From an uncultured bacterium (GTDB lineage: Bacteria; Elusimicrobiota; Elusimicrobia; Elusimicrobiales; Elusimicrobiaceae): DNA of 64,000 bases. Positions 41,251-50,003 of the stretch are shown here, in pieces; position 1 is the first letter of the stretch; each line of letters opens with the position of its first letter. Made by a program: the position numbers and the translations under genes. The notes beneath the pieces were generated by a model. The model was given only the letters and a program-made list of their open reading frames with translations, was not told the origin of the DNA and ran no database searches. The stretch covers positions 106,196-170,195 of the forward strand of contig CASEVJ010000007.1 of NCBI GenBank assembly GCA_949291365.1, written 5' to 3'.

Positions 41251-44200
41251 TTATACTATAGCATTTTGGGATTGCAGGAGCCCTTCAAAAAAGCATACGG
41301 CTTTTTCGGCTTCCGCTACTGGGTCTGCCTCTTTGGGCACGCGCAGCCGCACGCCGTCGCCGTTGCGCGACTTAATAAACTGCACGCGCGGGCCGTACGT
41401 GTCCAGCACGCGGGCGGGCAAGTCCGGCGGCATTCTGAAATCGCTGGTAAACAGCAAATCCAACGCACCGTACGCAAACTCCAGATGATAAATTTTAAGC
41501 AGACCCGCCCGGCGCGAAAGCTGCAGTACGCGGTTTAAATTCAGCAGTTCCTGCGGCACAGGGCCGGCCAAATCAGCCAATTTGTCTAGCAGGGTTTGCG
41601 CGCGCTGTTCATCGGCGCTCATCAGTTCTTTATAATATTTCAGGCGTTCACTGTCATCTGGCAGATAGTCCGGCGGGATATAGGCCGCCAGCGGCAAATT
41701 GACGGTGGCGCGGATTTGGCGTTTGACGGGCTCCCCCTTTAATTTTTTGACTTCGTTTGCCACCAAATCGCAATACAAACTTAAGCCCACTTCATTGACA
41801 TAACCGTGTTGTTTAACGCCCAGAAGTTCCCCGGCGCCGCGTATTTCCATATCGCGCAAGGCCAGCTTAAAGCCGCTGCCCAAATCGCTAAATTCCATCA
41901 GCGCAGCCAGGCGTTTTTTGGCTTCTTCGGTAGGGTCTTTTTCCTGCGGAGCTTTGTAGGGCATGGCCAACAGTTGGGCATAGGTGTTTTCTTCCGGTTC
42001 GGGTGTTTTTTTGAACAGCCAATCCGGGTGGAACAGATAGCAGTAGGCCTTTTTGTCTCCGCGTCCGATACGCCCGCGCAGCTGGTAAAGCTGGGCCAGC
42101 CCAAAGTTCTGCGCATTTTCCACGATTAAGGTGTTGGCGTTGGTAATGTCCAGCCCCGATTCAATAATGGTGGAAGCCAGCAAAATGTCGTATTTGCCGT
42201 TGTTGAAATCCCACAGGGTTTGTTCCAGCTCGCTTTCTTTCATTTGGCCATGGGCCATGCAAATACGCGCCTGCGGCACCAGCCGTTTTAAAAACAGGTA
42301 GCGGCTTTCCATGCTTTGCACGCTGTTATATACATAATATACTTGCCCGCCGCGGGCCAGCTCTTGATTAATAGCGGCGGCGGCCAGCTCGTTGTTCCAG
42401 GCGGTGACGACCGTTTTTATGGGGGTGCGGCCGCGCGGGGGGGTGTCTATGAGGGAAATGTCGCGCAGGGCAGAGAGCGATTGGTTGAGCGTGCGCGGAA
42501 TAGGCGTAGCGCTGAGCATCAGGGTATGCACGCCGGCGCTTTTGGCCTTAATTTTTTCTTTTTGCTTGACGCCGAAGCGGTGTTCTTCGTCAATAATCAC
42601 CAGCCCTAATTCTTTAAAACTGATGTCTTTAGAGAGCAGGCGGTGCGTGCCGATAATAATGTCGCACACGCCGTCTTTTACTTGCTGGATAATTTCTTTT
42701 TGCTCCCGCTTGGTCTGGAAGCGGCAGAGCATTTGAATGTTGACTGGGAAACCCGCCATGCGCTTGCGGAAGGTTTTGCAATGCTGGTCTACCAAAATGG
42801 TGGTAGGGGCCAACATCATGACCTGTTTGCCGCTCATCACCGCGTGCAAAGCCGCGCGCATGGCTACCTCGGTTTTACCAAAGCCCACGTCTCCCACCAG
42901 TACGCGGTCCATAGGGCGGTTACGCGAGAGGTCGCGCAAGACGTCCTCTATGGCTTGGGTTTGGCCTGGGGTTTGTACAAAAGGGAACGAGTCGGCAAAT
43001 TCTTCTTCTATGCGCGGGTCACCGGGCAGCGCTTCCCCTCCGGCGGCCTGGCGCAGGGCTTCCATGCGCAAAATTTCTTTGGCGGTTTTTTGCGCTTCTT
43101 CTTTGACGCGTTTTTTGACGTCTTTCCATGTAACGCCGCCTAAAGCCGAAAGGGCAGGCGCTTTGCCGCCGGCGCCTATATATTTTTGCACGCGTTTAAA
43201 ATCATACATAGGCACGTAGAGCTTGCTGCCGCGGCGGTATTCAATAATCAGGCAGTCGGTAGGGTTTTCTTCTTTATCCATAATTTCCAACCCCAGGTAT
43301 TTGCCGATGCCGTGGTTTTGGTGCACCACATAGTCGCCGGGGCGGAGCTCTTTGAAGCGTACTTTTTGGGCGTTTTCCACATCAAAGTGTTTCAGCACGG
43401 TGCTGGTGCGGTAACGGCGGTTTAAAATTTCAGAAGAAGTAATCAGCGCAAATTTTTCATCTGGGCTGTAAAAACCCTGCGTAAGCGGGGAAATTTTGAC
43501 GGGGACATTTTTCAAATGCTCATAGTCGTGCATCAGCTCGCTTAAACGGTCCAGTTCGCCGCGGTTTAAACAGGTTACCGTTACCTGCATACCTTGCCGC
43601 TGCAGAGAGGCGGCCTCTGTGTCCAACAAATTAAAATTGGCATTAAACTCTATATTGGCTTTTAAGTTGCAGTTTACGCCGGTGTGGGTGGGCAGCTGCG
43701 TCAGCACCGCGGCGCCGGGGTATTGGGCAAAGTCAAAGTCCTGCGGCGGCTCGTCAAAGATATATTGGGCCCCTTTTACATAATCGGTCAGGGTGGCGGG
43801 CTCGTGTTCAAAACGAAGCGGCAGGACGGTTACTTCATCTTTATGTTCTTTGGTGTTTTGGGTGTCTATGTCAAAACTGCTGATGGTTTCCACCCGGTTG
43901 CCTGCAAAATAAAGGCGCAGGGGGCGGCTTTGCCCCGGGGGAAAGATATCCACCACGCTTCCGCGCACGGCGTAGTGGCCGGGCAGCTCGATGTAATCTT
44001 CGCGGCTGTAGCCGCGGTGCTGCAAAATGTCTAATAGGTCGCCGCGGCGCAGCGTGTCTGCGCGGTGCACGGTAAACGTATTGGCCTTAAAATCCTGCGG
44101 TGCGGGCAGTGGCACTGTCCAGTCTGCATATTGGGCCGAAACGGCAAACGGTTTCTGCCCAAAAAGAAGGGTGTGCAAAGCCGCCATTTGCCCGGTTTTT

Positions 44201-44412
44201 TGCTCAGGGAAACAAATCAGCTGCACGTCCAGCCCGGCGGTAAATTCCGCCGCGGCATTTATAAACAGTTCCGGGTCTTGTACCGTGAGATAGAGGATAT
44301 TTTGCCCGGCGGAAAGGTATTTTTTAAACGCAAAATAACCGGCGGCGCTTTGATTAGCCAGCCCATAGTAAAAAGAAAGTTCCGTTTTGGATTTTGCGTT
44401 TTTATTTGTCAT
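41251..44412 (-). CDS. mfd: Transcription-repair coupling factor Mfd
   Basis: 1053 residues from the ATG at 44412; a longer in-frame start would overlap the PBP1A gene by 140 bases. Mfd pushes stalled RNA polymerase off damaged DNA and recruits UvrA. Domains in order: UvrB-like N-terminal region, RNA-polymerase-interaction (CarD-like) domain around residue 400-470 (LRPGDYVVHQNHGIGKYLG), helicase motors with Walker A GDVGFGKTEVAM near 506, IIDEEHRFGVKQKEKIK, LMLSATPIPRTLNQSL and QLRGRIGRGDKKAYCYLFH, then the TRCF C-terminal domain. It is about 100 residues shorter than E. coli Mfd, mainly in the N-terminal part. No Shine-Dalgarno sequence is seen before the start. Confidence 0.96.
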   Translation of the reverse strand: MTNKNAKSKTELSFYYGLANQSAAGYFAFKKYLSAGQNILYLTVQDPELFINAAAEFTAGLDVQLICFPEQKTGQMAALHTLLFGQKPFAVSAQYADWTVPLPAPQDFKANTFTVHRADTLRRGDLLDILQHRGYSREDYIELPGHYAVRGSVVDIFPPGQSRPLRLYFAGNRVETISSFDIDTQNTKEHKDEVTVLPLRFEHEPATLTDYVKGAQYIFDEPPQDFDFAQYPGAAVLTQLPTHTGVNCNLKANIEFNANFNLLDTEAASLQRQGMQVTVTCLNRGELDRLSELMHDYEHLKNVPVKISPLTQGFYSPDEKFALITSSEILNRRYRTSTVLKHFDVENAQKVRFKELRPGDYVVHQNHGIGKYLGLEIMDKEENPTDCLIIEYRRGSKLYVPMYDFKRVQKYIGAGGKAPALSALGGVTWKDVKKRVKEEAQKTAKEILRMEALRQAAGGEALPGDPRIEEEFADSFPFVQTPGQTQAIEDVLRDLSRNRPMDRVLVGDVGFGKTEVAMRAALHAVMSGKQVMMLAPTTILVDQHCKTFRKRMAGFPVNIQMLCRFQTKREQKEIIQQVKDGVCDIIIGTHRLLSKDISFKELGLVIIDEEHRFGVKQKEKIKAKSAGVHTLMLSATPIPRTLNQSLSALRDISLIDTPPRGRTPIKTVVTAWNNELAAAAINQELARGGQVYYVYNSVQSMESRYLFLKRLVPQARICMAHGQMKESELEQTLWDFNNGKYDILLASTIIESGLDITNANTLIVENAQNFGLAQLYQLRGRIGRGDKKAYCYLFHPDWLFKKTPEPEENTYAQLLAMPYKAPQEKDPTEEAKKRLAALMEFSDLGSGFKLALRDMEIRGAGELLGVKQHGYVNEVGLSLYCDLVANEVKKLKGEPVKRQIRATVNLPLAAYIPPDYLPDDSERLKYYKELMSADEQRAQTLLDKLADLAGPVPQELLNLNRVLQLSRRAGLLKIYHLEFAYGALDLLFTSDFRMPPDLPARVLDTYGPRVQFIKSRNGDGVRLRVPKEADPVAEAEKAVCFFEGLLQSQNAIV
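41255..41263 (-). promoter_or_regulatory. Extended -10 predicted to give a leaderless parvulin mRNA
   Basis: TG-C-TATAGT on the minus strand, inside the last codons of mfd, with seven bases (ATAAGAT) between it and the parvulin ATG at 41247. No ribosome site is present. Confidence 0.5.
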
Positions 44413-44424
44413 ACAAATATATAC

Positions 44425-44442
44425 GCCCGCCAAAAGGCGGGC
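44425..44442 (-). terminator. Hairpin between the PBP1A gene and mfd
   Basis: GCCCGCC-TTTT-GGCGGGC on the minus strand, followed by GTATATATTTGT and the mfd ATG. Without a real T-run it is a weak terminator at best; it may instead control entry into mfd. Confidence 0.45.
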
Positions 44443-44452
44443 ATAAAAGCGG

Positions 44453-46585
44453 TTAGAAGCTGGTGGGCTCGGTGCCTTTTTTAAACGCTTCCAAAAATTT
44501 ATTGGGGTCAGTCGGTGTGGCCAGCTTGCCCGTGTTGGGGTTGATGTAAGAGAAAGAAATGCCTTCCGGCACAGGGAAGTCGTCTTTGGGCTCATCTTTT
44601 AACACTTGTTCCATAATGTCAGCCCACCAGCGCGCCGTGGTGCTTCCCTGCCATTGGTATTTTTCCTGGGAGGTGTCATCGTCATACCCCATCCAGGCGG
44701 CGGCGGAAGTATGCGGCGTCATGCCCACAAACCACATATCGCGGTGGCTTTGGGTAGTGCCTGTTTTGCCTGCCAGCGGGCGGCCTAGGCGGTTGACGGC
44801 GCGGCCGCTGCCGCGCTGTACGACGCCTTTCATCATATTAATGAGCAAATAAGAATCCTGTGGGGAGAAGGCCTCACTCTCTTGCGGGATGTGCTCTTCC
44901 AGAACGCGTCCGTTGTTGTCTTCCACGCGTTCAATGTAATAGTTATCCGTATGGATGCCACCATTGGCAAAAGTGGTCAATGCCGCCAAATGTTCGTCCA
45001 TGTGCAGCACGCTTACCCCCAATGCCAGCGCCGGCACATTGGGCAGCGGGCCGGTCAGTCCGGCTTTGCGCGCCACATTGATGACTTTGCGCGGGCTGAT
45101 AGTGTCAATTAAGTTGACCGCGACCAAATTTTTGGATTTTTCCAGCGCTTTGCGCAGTGTAATCCAGCCCTCGTTACGTCCGCCTAGGTTTTGTGGGGCC
45201 CATACGTTAAAGGATTTGTTGCCGATAAAAGATTGGGACGCCAGCTCTAAAGAATACAAGTCGGAGTTTTCGTTAAAGGTGTGCCAGTTGCGCCCGTCAA
45301 AATAGAACATGCTGGGCAAATCTTTTACCAGTGTGGCGGGGGTATATCCCTGCTGCAAAGCAGCCATCCATACATAGGGCTTAAAAGAGGAGCCCGGCTG
45401 GCGGTTGGCCTGTGTGGCACGGTTAAATTTGCTGTCGGTAAAACTGCGCCCGCCAATAAGCACGCGCACGGCGCCGCTCTTGACGTCTCGCACCATAAAC
45501 GCCCCCTGCAAACGCGGGAAATCCGGCTCTTCTTCTGTTTGTGCGTCCGGGTCTTTGGCTTCTACTTTTTCCACTGCCGCGTCCGGGTCTTCGGGCTCAA
45601 TTTCAATACCCAGCCCTTTGGCTACCACCATATCCAGCTCGTTTAATTTCTGGTTCATGATTTCTTCGGCTATGGCCTGCTGGTCAATGTCTACAGTGGT
45701 GTAAATATTAAGCCCGCCTTTCCACAGCGTTTCGGTGCCGTATTTGGGCTCTAAAATGCGGCGCACCTGTTCAATAAAATACAGACCGGGTTTGTCTCCT
45801 TCCGGGGCGGGTTCCTTTTCCGGCAAAGGTTCCTGCTGCGCTTTTTTCAAATCTTCCTGGGTAATAAAGCCCTGTTCGTACATGACCTGCAGCACCAGGT
45901 TGCGCCGGGCCAAGGCACGCTCCGGGTTGGCAAAGGGGTTGTAATTGCCCGGGGAAGGGATTAATCCCACAATTAGGGCCGCTTCGCCGGTGGTTAATTC
46001 GGAAAGTTCTTTATTAAAGTAGCGTTTGGCGGCGGCTTTGACGCCATAAGCGCCGCTGCCCAAATAAATTTCATTAAGGTAGAGCTGCAAAATCTCGGGC
46101 TTGCTGAAGCGGTGCTCTATTTGGACGGCCAAAATGATTTCGCGGATTTTGCGGATAATCTTTTTTTGCTGGGTTAAAAATACGCCGCGCGAGAGCTGCT
46201 GCGTAAGTGTAGAGCCGCCCTGCTTGGCGCTGCCGCTTAAAATATCGTGCATAAGCGCGCGCATAATGCCGCGTACGGAAAAGCCGGCGTGTTCAAAAAA
46301 ATCCCGGTCTTCCATGGCTACTACGCCATTTTGCAGGTCTACGGGGATTTCTTCCAGCGGCACCATGCTGCGCTTTTCAATGGAAAATTCATGAATTAAT
46401 TTGCCGTTTCGGTCAAAGACTTTGGTAGTCAGAGAGGGGGTGTATTCCTCCATCTCATATACGGGCGGAATACCGGAAAAAATATAGCGCATAAAAACCG
46501 CGCTGCCGATAATGCCTATAAACACCACGGCCAGTACGCAGTATACGAAAAATTTGGAAGTTAGAAATCTGCCCAACGTTTTCAT
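44453..46585 (-). CDS. mrcA: Class A penicillin-binding protein (PBP1A type)
   Basis: 710 residues. An N-terminal membrane helix (FFVYCVLAVVFIGIIGSAVF) anchors it. The GT51 glycosyltransferase domain has VVAMEDRDFFEHAGFSVRG and KQGGSTLTQQLSRGVFLTQQ. The transpeptidase domain has the Ser nucleophile in RQPGSSFKPYVWMAAL (near residue 400) and the LAGKTGTTQ box near 604. It polymerises and cross-links peptidoglycan. A short Glu/Asp-rich insert (EPEDPDAAVEKVEAKDPDAQ) separates the two domains. The start has no ribosome site and an extended -10 seven bases upstream. Confidence 0.95.
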   Translation of the reverse strand: MKTLGRFLTSKFFVYCVLAVVFIGIIGSAVFMRYIFSGIPPVYEMEEYTPSLTTKVFDRNGKLIHEFSIEKRSMVPLEEIPVDLQNGVVAMEDRDFFEHAGFSVRGIMRALMHDILSGSAKQGGSTLTQQLSRGVFLTQQKKIIRKIREIILAVQIEHRFSKPEILQLYLNEIYLGSGAYGVKAAAKRYFNKELSELTTGEAALIVGLIPSPGNYNPFANPERALARRNLVLQVMYEQGFITQEDLKKAQQEPLPEKEPAPEGDKPGLYFIEQVRRILEPKYGTETLWKGGLNIYTTVDIDQQAIAEEIMNQKLNELDMVVAKGLGIEIEPEDPDAAVEKVEAKDPDAQTEEEPDFPRLQGAFMVRDVKSGAVRVLIGGRSFTDSKFNRATQANRQPGSSFKPYVWMAALQQGYTPATLVKDLPSMFYFDGRNWHTFNENSDLYSLELASQSFIGNKSFNVWAPQNLGGRNEGWITLRKALEKSKNLVAVNLIDTISPRKVINVARKAGLTGPLPNVPALALGVSVLHMDEHLAALTTFANGGIHTDNYYIERVEDNNGRVLEEHIPQESEAFSPQDSYLLINMMKGVVQRGSGRAVNRLGRPLAGKTGTTQSHRDMWFVGMTPHTSAAAWMGYDDDTSQEKYQWQGSTTARWWADIMEQVLKDEPKDDFPVPEGISFSYINPNTGKLATPTDPNKFLEAFKKGTEPTSF

Positions 46586-46592
46586 TAATTAA

Positions 46593-46601
46593 ATTATACC
46601 A
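46593..46601 (-). promoter_or_regulatory. Extended -10 predicted to give a leaderless PBP1A mRNA
   Basis: TG-G-TATAAT on the minus strand, a perfect extended -10, with only TTAATTA before the ATG at 46585. The expected start point coincides with the ATG. No Shine-Dalgarno sequence exists. Confidence 0.6.
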
Positions 46602-46762
46602 AACTTATCCTTCCCGCCGCCTATTGGCAGGGCTGTTGGGGAGCGGGGTGCGTAGGGATTGGACGGGCCGTGCGGAAAAATGACCGGTGAGCAGCGGTTA
46701 AACGCTGTAAAGTGCCAAGCGGCCGGTGTGGGGCAGGAGTGGACTGATAAAAAAATTTTGAT

Positions 46763-46792
46763 TTGTTAGAAGAGAAAATAGTACAGTATATT
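46763..46792 (+). promoter_or_regulatory. Putative promoter of the two-component operon
   Basis: TTGTTA (46763-46768), 18-base spacer, TATATT (46787-46792), in an AT-rich stretch. The ATG at 46849 has GCAGGGAG upstream. Confidence 0.4.
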
Positions 46793-46848
46793 ATAGAAAA
46801 AGAGTGCAAAAATAGTAAAATCTAACTATCCTATTTTGCAGGGAGTAT

Positions 46849-47958
46849 ATGGCCAAATCAAAAGAAAACAAAAAAAGCTGCTTCTATCCGTGCCCGGATG
46901 GGTGCGCGGAAGCGGCCTTATTTGTAGATAATCCGGCCTCTTTTGCCTCTATCAAAGAGCAGGGAGTGGAAGGATATGATTTGGTATATGTAGCCGACAT
47001 GGACAATAAGCAGGTGTTTATGTTCGGCAAGCCCGATGGCCTGCGCCAGCCGGCCCCGGTGGATCCCAGCCAGCCCGTACATCACCGTGCCCACGAAAAA
47101 GCAGCTGGGGGGGAAATGGTCAGTTATGAATGGAGCGTATGCCAAGGAGCGGATACCTGCTTTTTCCAATCCACCTTAATTCCGCTGCGTGACAGCAAGG
47201 GTGAAGTGGGCAGCGTGTTGGGGCTGGTCAAAAATATAACCTCTTGGGCACATAACTATTCCCGGGCACATTTTTTGAAAGAGGTGGGCGGGCGGACGTT
47301 TCCGCAGCTGCTGCTGATGGCACGGGAGGAAGAGCGCAAAAAAATATCTTCTGCCCTGCATGATGAAATTGGCTCCGCGGCGGTTATTTTGACTTCCCTT
47401 TTGAGCATGGTCAAGGAAAGCGTCAACGAAGGCAACCGCAAACGGGCCCTAAAAGATATATCTGATTTGGATGCGCAAATTAAAAACTGTATAGAGCGGG
47501 TGAAAAATATTGTGGTCAGCCTGCGCCCGCCCAATTTGGAAACATTGACGCTGGCTGATGCCGTGCAGGAGCTGCTGGACAATATGACGCAGTACAAAGG
47601 CATCAAGCATACGTTTACCGCAGAAAGTGCGGACGGGAATGGCGTATCGGACGAAGTAAAAATTGTTTTGTACCGTGTGGCGCAGGAAAGTTTGAACAAT
47701 ATTATCAAACATTCCGGGGCCACGCGCGTAGAGGTAAGCATTAAACGGGGAGTAAAGGACGTAACGCTTAAAATAAGTGACAACGGTCAAGGGTTTAAAC
47801 AGTCGGGGCAGCGTTCCATTAAACATATTGGACTGCTGTCTATGAGGGACAGTGTGGCTTATTTGGGTGGAAAACTTACTATTAAAAGCGAACTTGGCAA
47901 GGGCACTATAATAGAAGCAAAATGCCCGAAGGTCGTGTACGGGGTGAACAGGATATGA
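46849..47958 (+). CDS. NarL-type sensor histidine kinase, soluble, with N-terminal Cys cluster
   Basis: 369 residues with no membrane segment, so a cytoplasmic sensor. The N-terminal 140 residues form a PAS-like domain (LVYVADMDNKQVFMFG; FFQSTLIPLRDSKGEVGSVL) with Cys at 11, 15, 19, 98 and 104 (CFYPCPDGC and CQGADTC), which could bind a metal or iron-sulfur cluster. The HisKA_3 dimerisation helix holds phospho-acceptor His171 in EERKKISSALHDEIGS, followed by LRPPNLETLTLADAVQELLD. The HATPase domain has VAQESLNNIIKHSGA and KISDNGQGF. The response regulator gene overlaps by ATGA. The signal is not known. Confidence 0.92.
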   Translation: MAKSKENKKSCFYPCPDGCAEAALFVDNPASFASIKEQGVEGYDLVYVADMDNKQVFMFGKPDGLRQPAPVDPSQPVHHRAHEKAAGGEMVSYEWSVCQGADTCFFQSTLIPLRDSKGEVGSVLGLVKNITSWAHNYSRAHFLKEVGGRTFPQLLLMAREEERKKISSALHDEIGSAAVILTSLLSMVKESVNEGNRKRALKDISDLDAQIKNCIERVKNIVVSLRPPNLETLTLADAVQELLDNMTQYKGIKHTFTAESADGNGVSDEVKIVLYRVAQESLNNIIKHSGATRVEVSIKRGVKDVTLKISDNGQGFKQSGQRSIKHIGLLSMRDSVAYLGGKLTIKSELGKGTIIEAKCPKVVYGVNRI

Positions 47959-48602
47959 GCATAAAAGTAGTGTTGGCAGATGACCATGCTATCGTGCGCG
48001 ACGGCGTGCGCGCCGTCTTGGAACGCAAAGGCAAAGATATGCAGGTGGTGGCCGAAATTTCCAACGGAAAAGAACTGGTGGAATGGGCGGCTAAAAACGA
48101 AGCGGACGTGTATGTGGTGGATATTTCCATGCCGGTGTTAAACGGGATAGAGTCTGTGCAGCGTCTAGTCAAAATGCAGCCGCAGGCCAAAGTGGTTATG
48201 CTCAGCATGTACGATGACCGTATTTCAGTGGAGAAAGCGCTCAAAGCGGGCGCCAAGGGATTTATTGTCAAAGTATCTACCGCAGATGAAATTGTGGACG
48301 CGATTAATGAGGTGGCGTCCGGGCGGTTTTATTTGTGCAGCAAAGTGTCTAAATATATTGTACAGGGCTTTTTGGGCAAGACCTCTTCGCGCAAGCGCGA
48401 CGTGACGGGCCTGACCCCGAAAGAAAAAGAAGTGCTGCAGTTGATTGCCGAAGGGTACAGCAGCAAACAAATTGCCAAAACATTCAATTTGTCTTTAAAT
48501 ACTATTCATGTGCACCGCAACAATATTATGAAAAAGCTGGGCATTCATAAACAGGCAGAGTTGGTGCGCTATGCCATTAAAGAAGGCATTGCCCAACTAT
48601 AA
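47955..48602 (+). CDS. NarL/FixJ-family response regulator
   Basis: 215 residues from ATG 47955, which overlaps the kinase stop and lies after ACAGG; a TTG/ATG upstream in frame at 47922 is less likely. The receiver domain has the acidic pair in KVVLADDHAIVRDGVRAVL, the phospho-acceptor Asp56 in VYVVDISMPVLNGIES and Lys in GFIVKVSTADE. The LuxR-type helix-turn-helix occupies the C-terminus: LTPKEKEVLQLIAEGYSSKQ and NLSLNTIHVHRNNIMKKLGI. It should activate genes when phosphorylated by the adjacent kinase. Target operons cannot be read from the window. Confidence 0.95.
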   Translation: MSIKVVLADDHAIVRDGVRAVLERKGKDMQVVAEISNGKELVEWAAKNEADVYVVDISMPVLNGIESVQRLVKMQPQAKVVMLSMYDDRISVEKALKAGAKGFIVKVSTADEIVDAINEVASGRFYLCSKVSKYIVQGFLGKTSSRKRDVTGLTPKEKEVLQLIAEGYSSKQIAKTFNLSLNTIHVHRNNIMKKLGIHKQAELVRYAIKEGIAQL

Positions 48603-48611
48603 AGGAAACCT

Positions 48612-49193
48612 ATGCGTATAATTGCCGGAACGGCGCGGGGCAGGCGGATTTTTTCCGTCTCCAAAAATCTGCCGGTAAAACCTATTTCAGACCGTATCAA
48701 ACAGTCGGTGTTTGATATTTTGCGTCCGCGTTTGGCAGGCGCCATGTGGCTGGATTTATTTGCTGGTACGGGCAACGTGTCTTTAGAGGCGCTTTCGCGC
48801 GGTGCACTGCGCGTGGTGTGCCTGGACAGGGAGCCCGCCTGCATTAAAAACATTCACCGCAATTTGATCCACCTGGGATTTGAAGACCGGGCCCGCGTGA
48901 TTAAAGGCGACGTGCTTAAACCGCTGGACTATTTGCTTTCTTACAGCGACAATGAGGGCTATGACATTATTTTCATGGGCCCTCCCTATCGCGACCAAAA
49001 CAATAAAATGCTGGCCCTTTCGGAGCCGGCCCTGAAAAATGTGGCTTCGGCACGCCTGCTGGCGCCCAATGGTGTGATAGTGTTGCAAACGCATAAAACC
49101 GAAGAATTTGCGGTGCCGGAAGAGCTGGAAATTTTCCGCGTGGAAAAATACGGCGACACGCTGGTGCATTTCTTAAAACACAAGGAAAAATAA
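48612..49193 (+). CDS. rsmD: 16S rRNA (guanine-966-N2)-methyltransferase RsmD
   Basis: 193 residues. It methylates G966 of 16S rRNA using S-adenosylmethionine. RIIAGTARGRRIF and SDRIKQSVFDIL at the N-terminus are RsmD marks; the SAM-binding motif I is LDLFAGTGNVSLEALSRGA. The catalytic motif IV, normally (D/N)PP(F/Y), reads MGPPY with Gly123 in place of the acid (codon GGC at 48978-48980, one base from GAC). This may lower activity or be a sequence error. It starts nine bases after the response regulator with AAAGGAAACC, and the nuclease gene begins one base after its stop. Confidence 0.9.
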   Translation: MRIIAGTARGRRIFSVSKNLPVKPISDRIKQSVFDILRPRLAGAMWLDLFAGTGNVSLEALSRGALRVVCLDREPACIKNIHRNLIHLGFEDRARVIKGDVLKPLDYLLSYSDNEGYDIIFMGPPYRDQNNKMLALSEPALKNVASARLLAPNGVIVLQTHKTEEFAVPEELEIFRVEKYGDTLVHFLKHKEK

Positions 49194-49194
49194 T

Positions 49195-49959
49195 ATGTAC
49201 AGTGACGTGCATGAACTAAATTACTCTAAAATCAAAACCTACATGGAATGTCCGCTTCTGTATAAATATAAATATATGGACGGGCGAAAAGAGGGGTTGG
49301 TGCCGGCCTCGTCGCTGGGGGTGTCTATCCACCGGGCGCTGGAGGAATACCACCGCAACAGCAATGACCCTTCGGAGCTGCTTTCCTACTATGACGACTG
49401 CTGGCTGGGCGCCGGTTATACCAGCGCCGGGGAGCAGATGGAGTATTATCTCAAAGGCAAAAAAATGCTGGAGGTATATGCCCAGCGCGAATACGAACGC
49501 AAAACGACGGTGGACAGCACGGAGCGGGAATTTATCTTTCAGGAAGGGAAGTGGACGCTGCGCGGTAAAATAGACCGCATAGACAAACACCCCGACGGCA
49601 GCTGGGAAGTGATAGACTATAAAACCGGCGATGATATAGATTTTGACGCGGCAGTGACGGACTCTTTGCAGCTGGGTATTTACGCGGTGGGCGCGCGGCG
49701 CGCGTGGAACTTGCAAAAAGGAAAAGCCACTTTTTATTTTACCGCTTTTGACAAAACCGTCAGCGCGCCGTTTGACGCTTTTGATGAAAAAGCCATTTTG
49801 GCCCAGTTTATTTCCGTGGGGGAAAAGATAGAGGCCGGGCTTTTTGAGCCGGATTTATCCCACTGTAAAGACTGCGCCTTCCGCAACCGCTGTGAGAAAT
49901 CTTCCTGCCCTGACCCGGAGCCGCAGGGGCCGGATTTCAGCGGCAATACCCCGGCATAA
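49195..49959 (+). CDS. Stand-alone PD-(D/E)XK nuclease with iron-sulfur cysteines (Cas4/RecB-like)
   Basis: 254 residues. The start ATG follows the rsmD stop directly. The RecB-type nuclease core includes LNYSKIKTYMECPLLYKYKY, then SLGVSIHRALEEYH (the conserved His), TLRGKIDRIDKHP (Asp) and WEVIDYKTGDD (Asp-x-Lys). Cys19 and the C-terminal set CKDCAFRNRC match the four-Cys pattern that binds a [4Fe-4S] cluster in AddB, Cas4 and eukaryotic relatives. No CRISPR or cas gene is near. It is probably a DNA repair exonuclease related to the PDDEXK_1 group; its partner is unknown. Confidence 0.88.
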   Translation: MYSDVHELNYSKIKTYMECPLLYKYKYMDGRKEGLVPASSLGVSIHRALEEYHRNSNDPSELLSYYDDCWLGAGYTSAGEQMEYYLKGKKMLEVYAQREYERKTTVDSTEREFIFQEGKWTLRGKIDRIDKHPDGSWEVIDYKTGDDIDFDAAVTDSLQLGIYAVGARRAWNLQKGKATFYFTAFDKTVSAPFDAFDEKAILAQFISVGEKIEAGLFEPDLSHCKDCAFRNRCEKSSCPDPEPQGPDFSGNTPA

Positions 49960-49975
49960 ATAGTTTTGCAGAGCC

Positions 49976-50003
49976 AAACCCCGCATTTATCCGCGGGGTT
50001 TTT
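49976..50003 (+). terminator. Terminator after the nuclease gene
   Basis: AACCCCGC (49977-49984) pairs with GCGGGGTT (49993-50000), followed by TTTTT. Confidence 0.92.

Noticed and set aside
44413..44595. Longer mfd reading frame beginning inside the PBP1A gene
   Set aside because: The extra 61 residues overlap PBP1A coding sequence and bear no resemblance to Mfd; ATG 44412 starts the family-like sequence.
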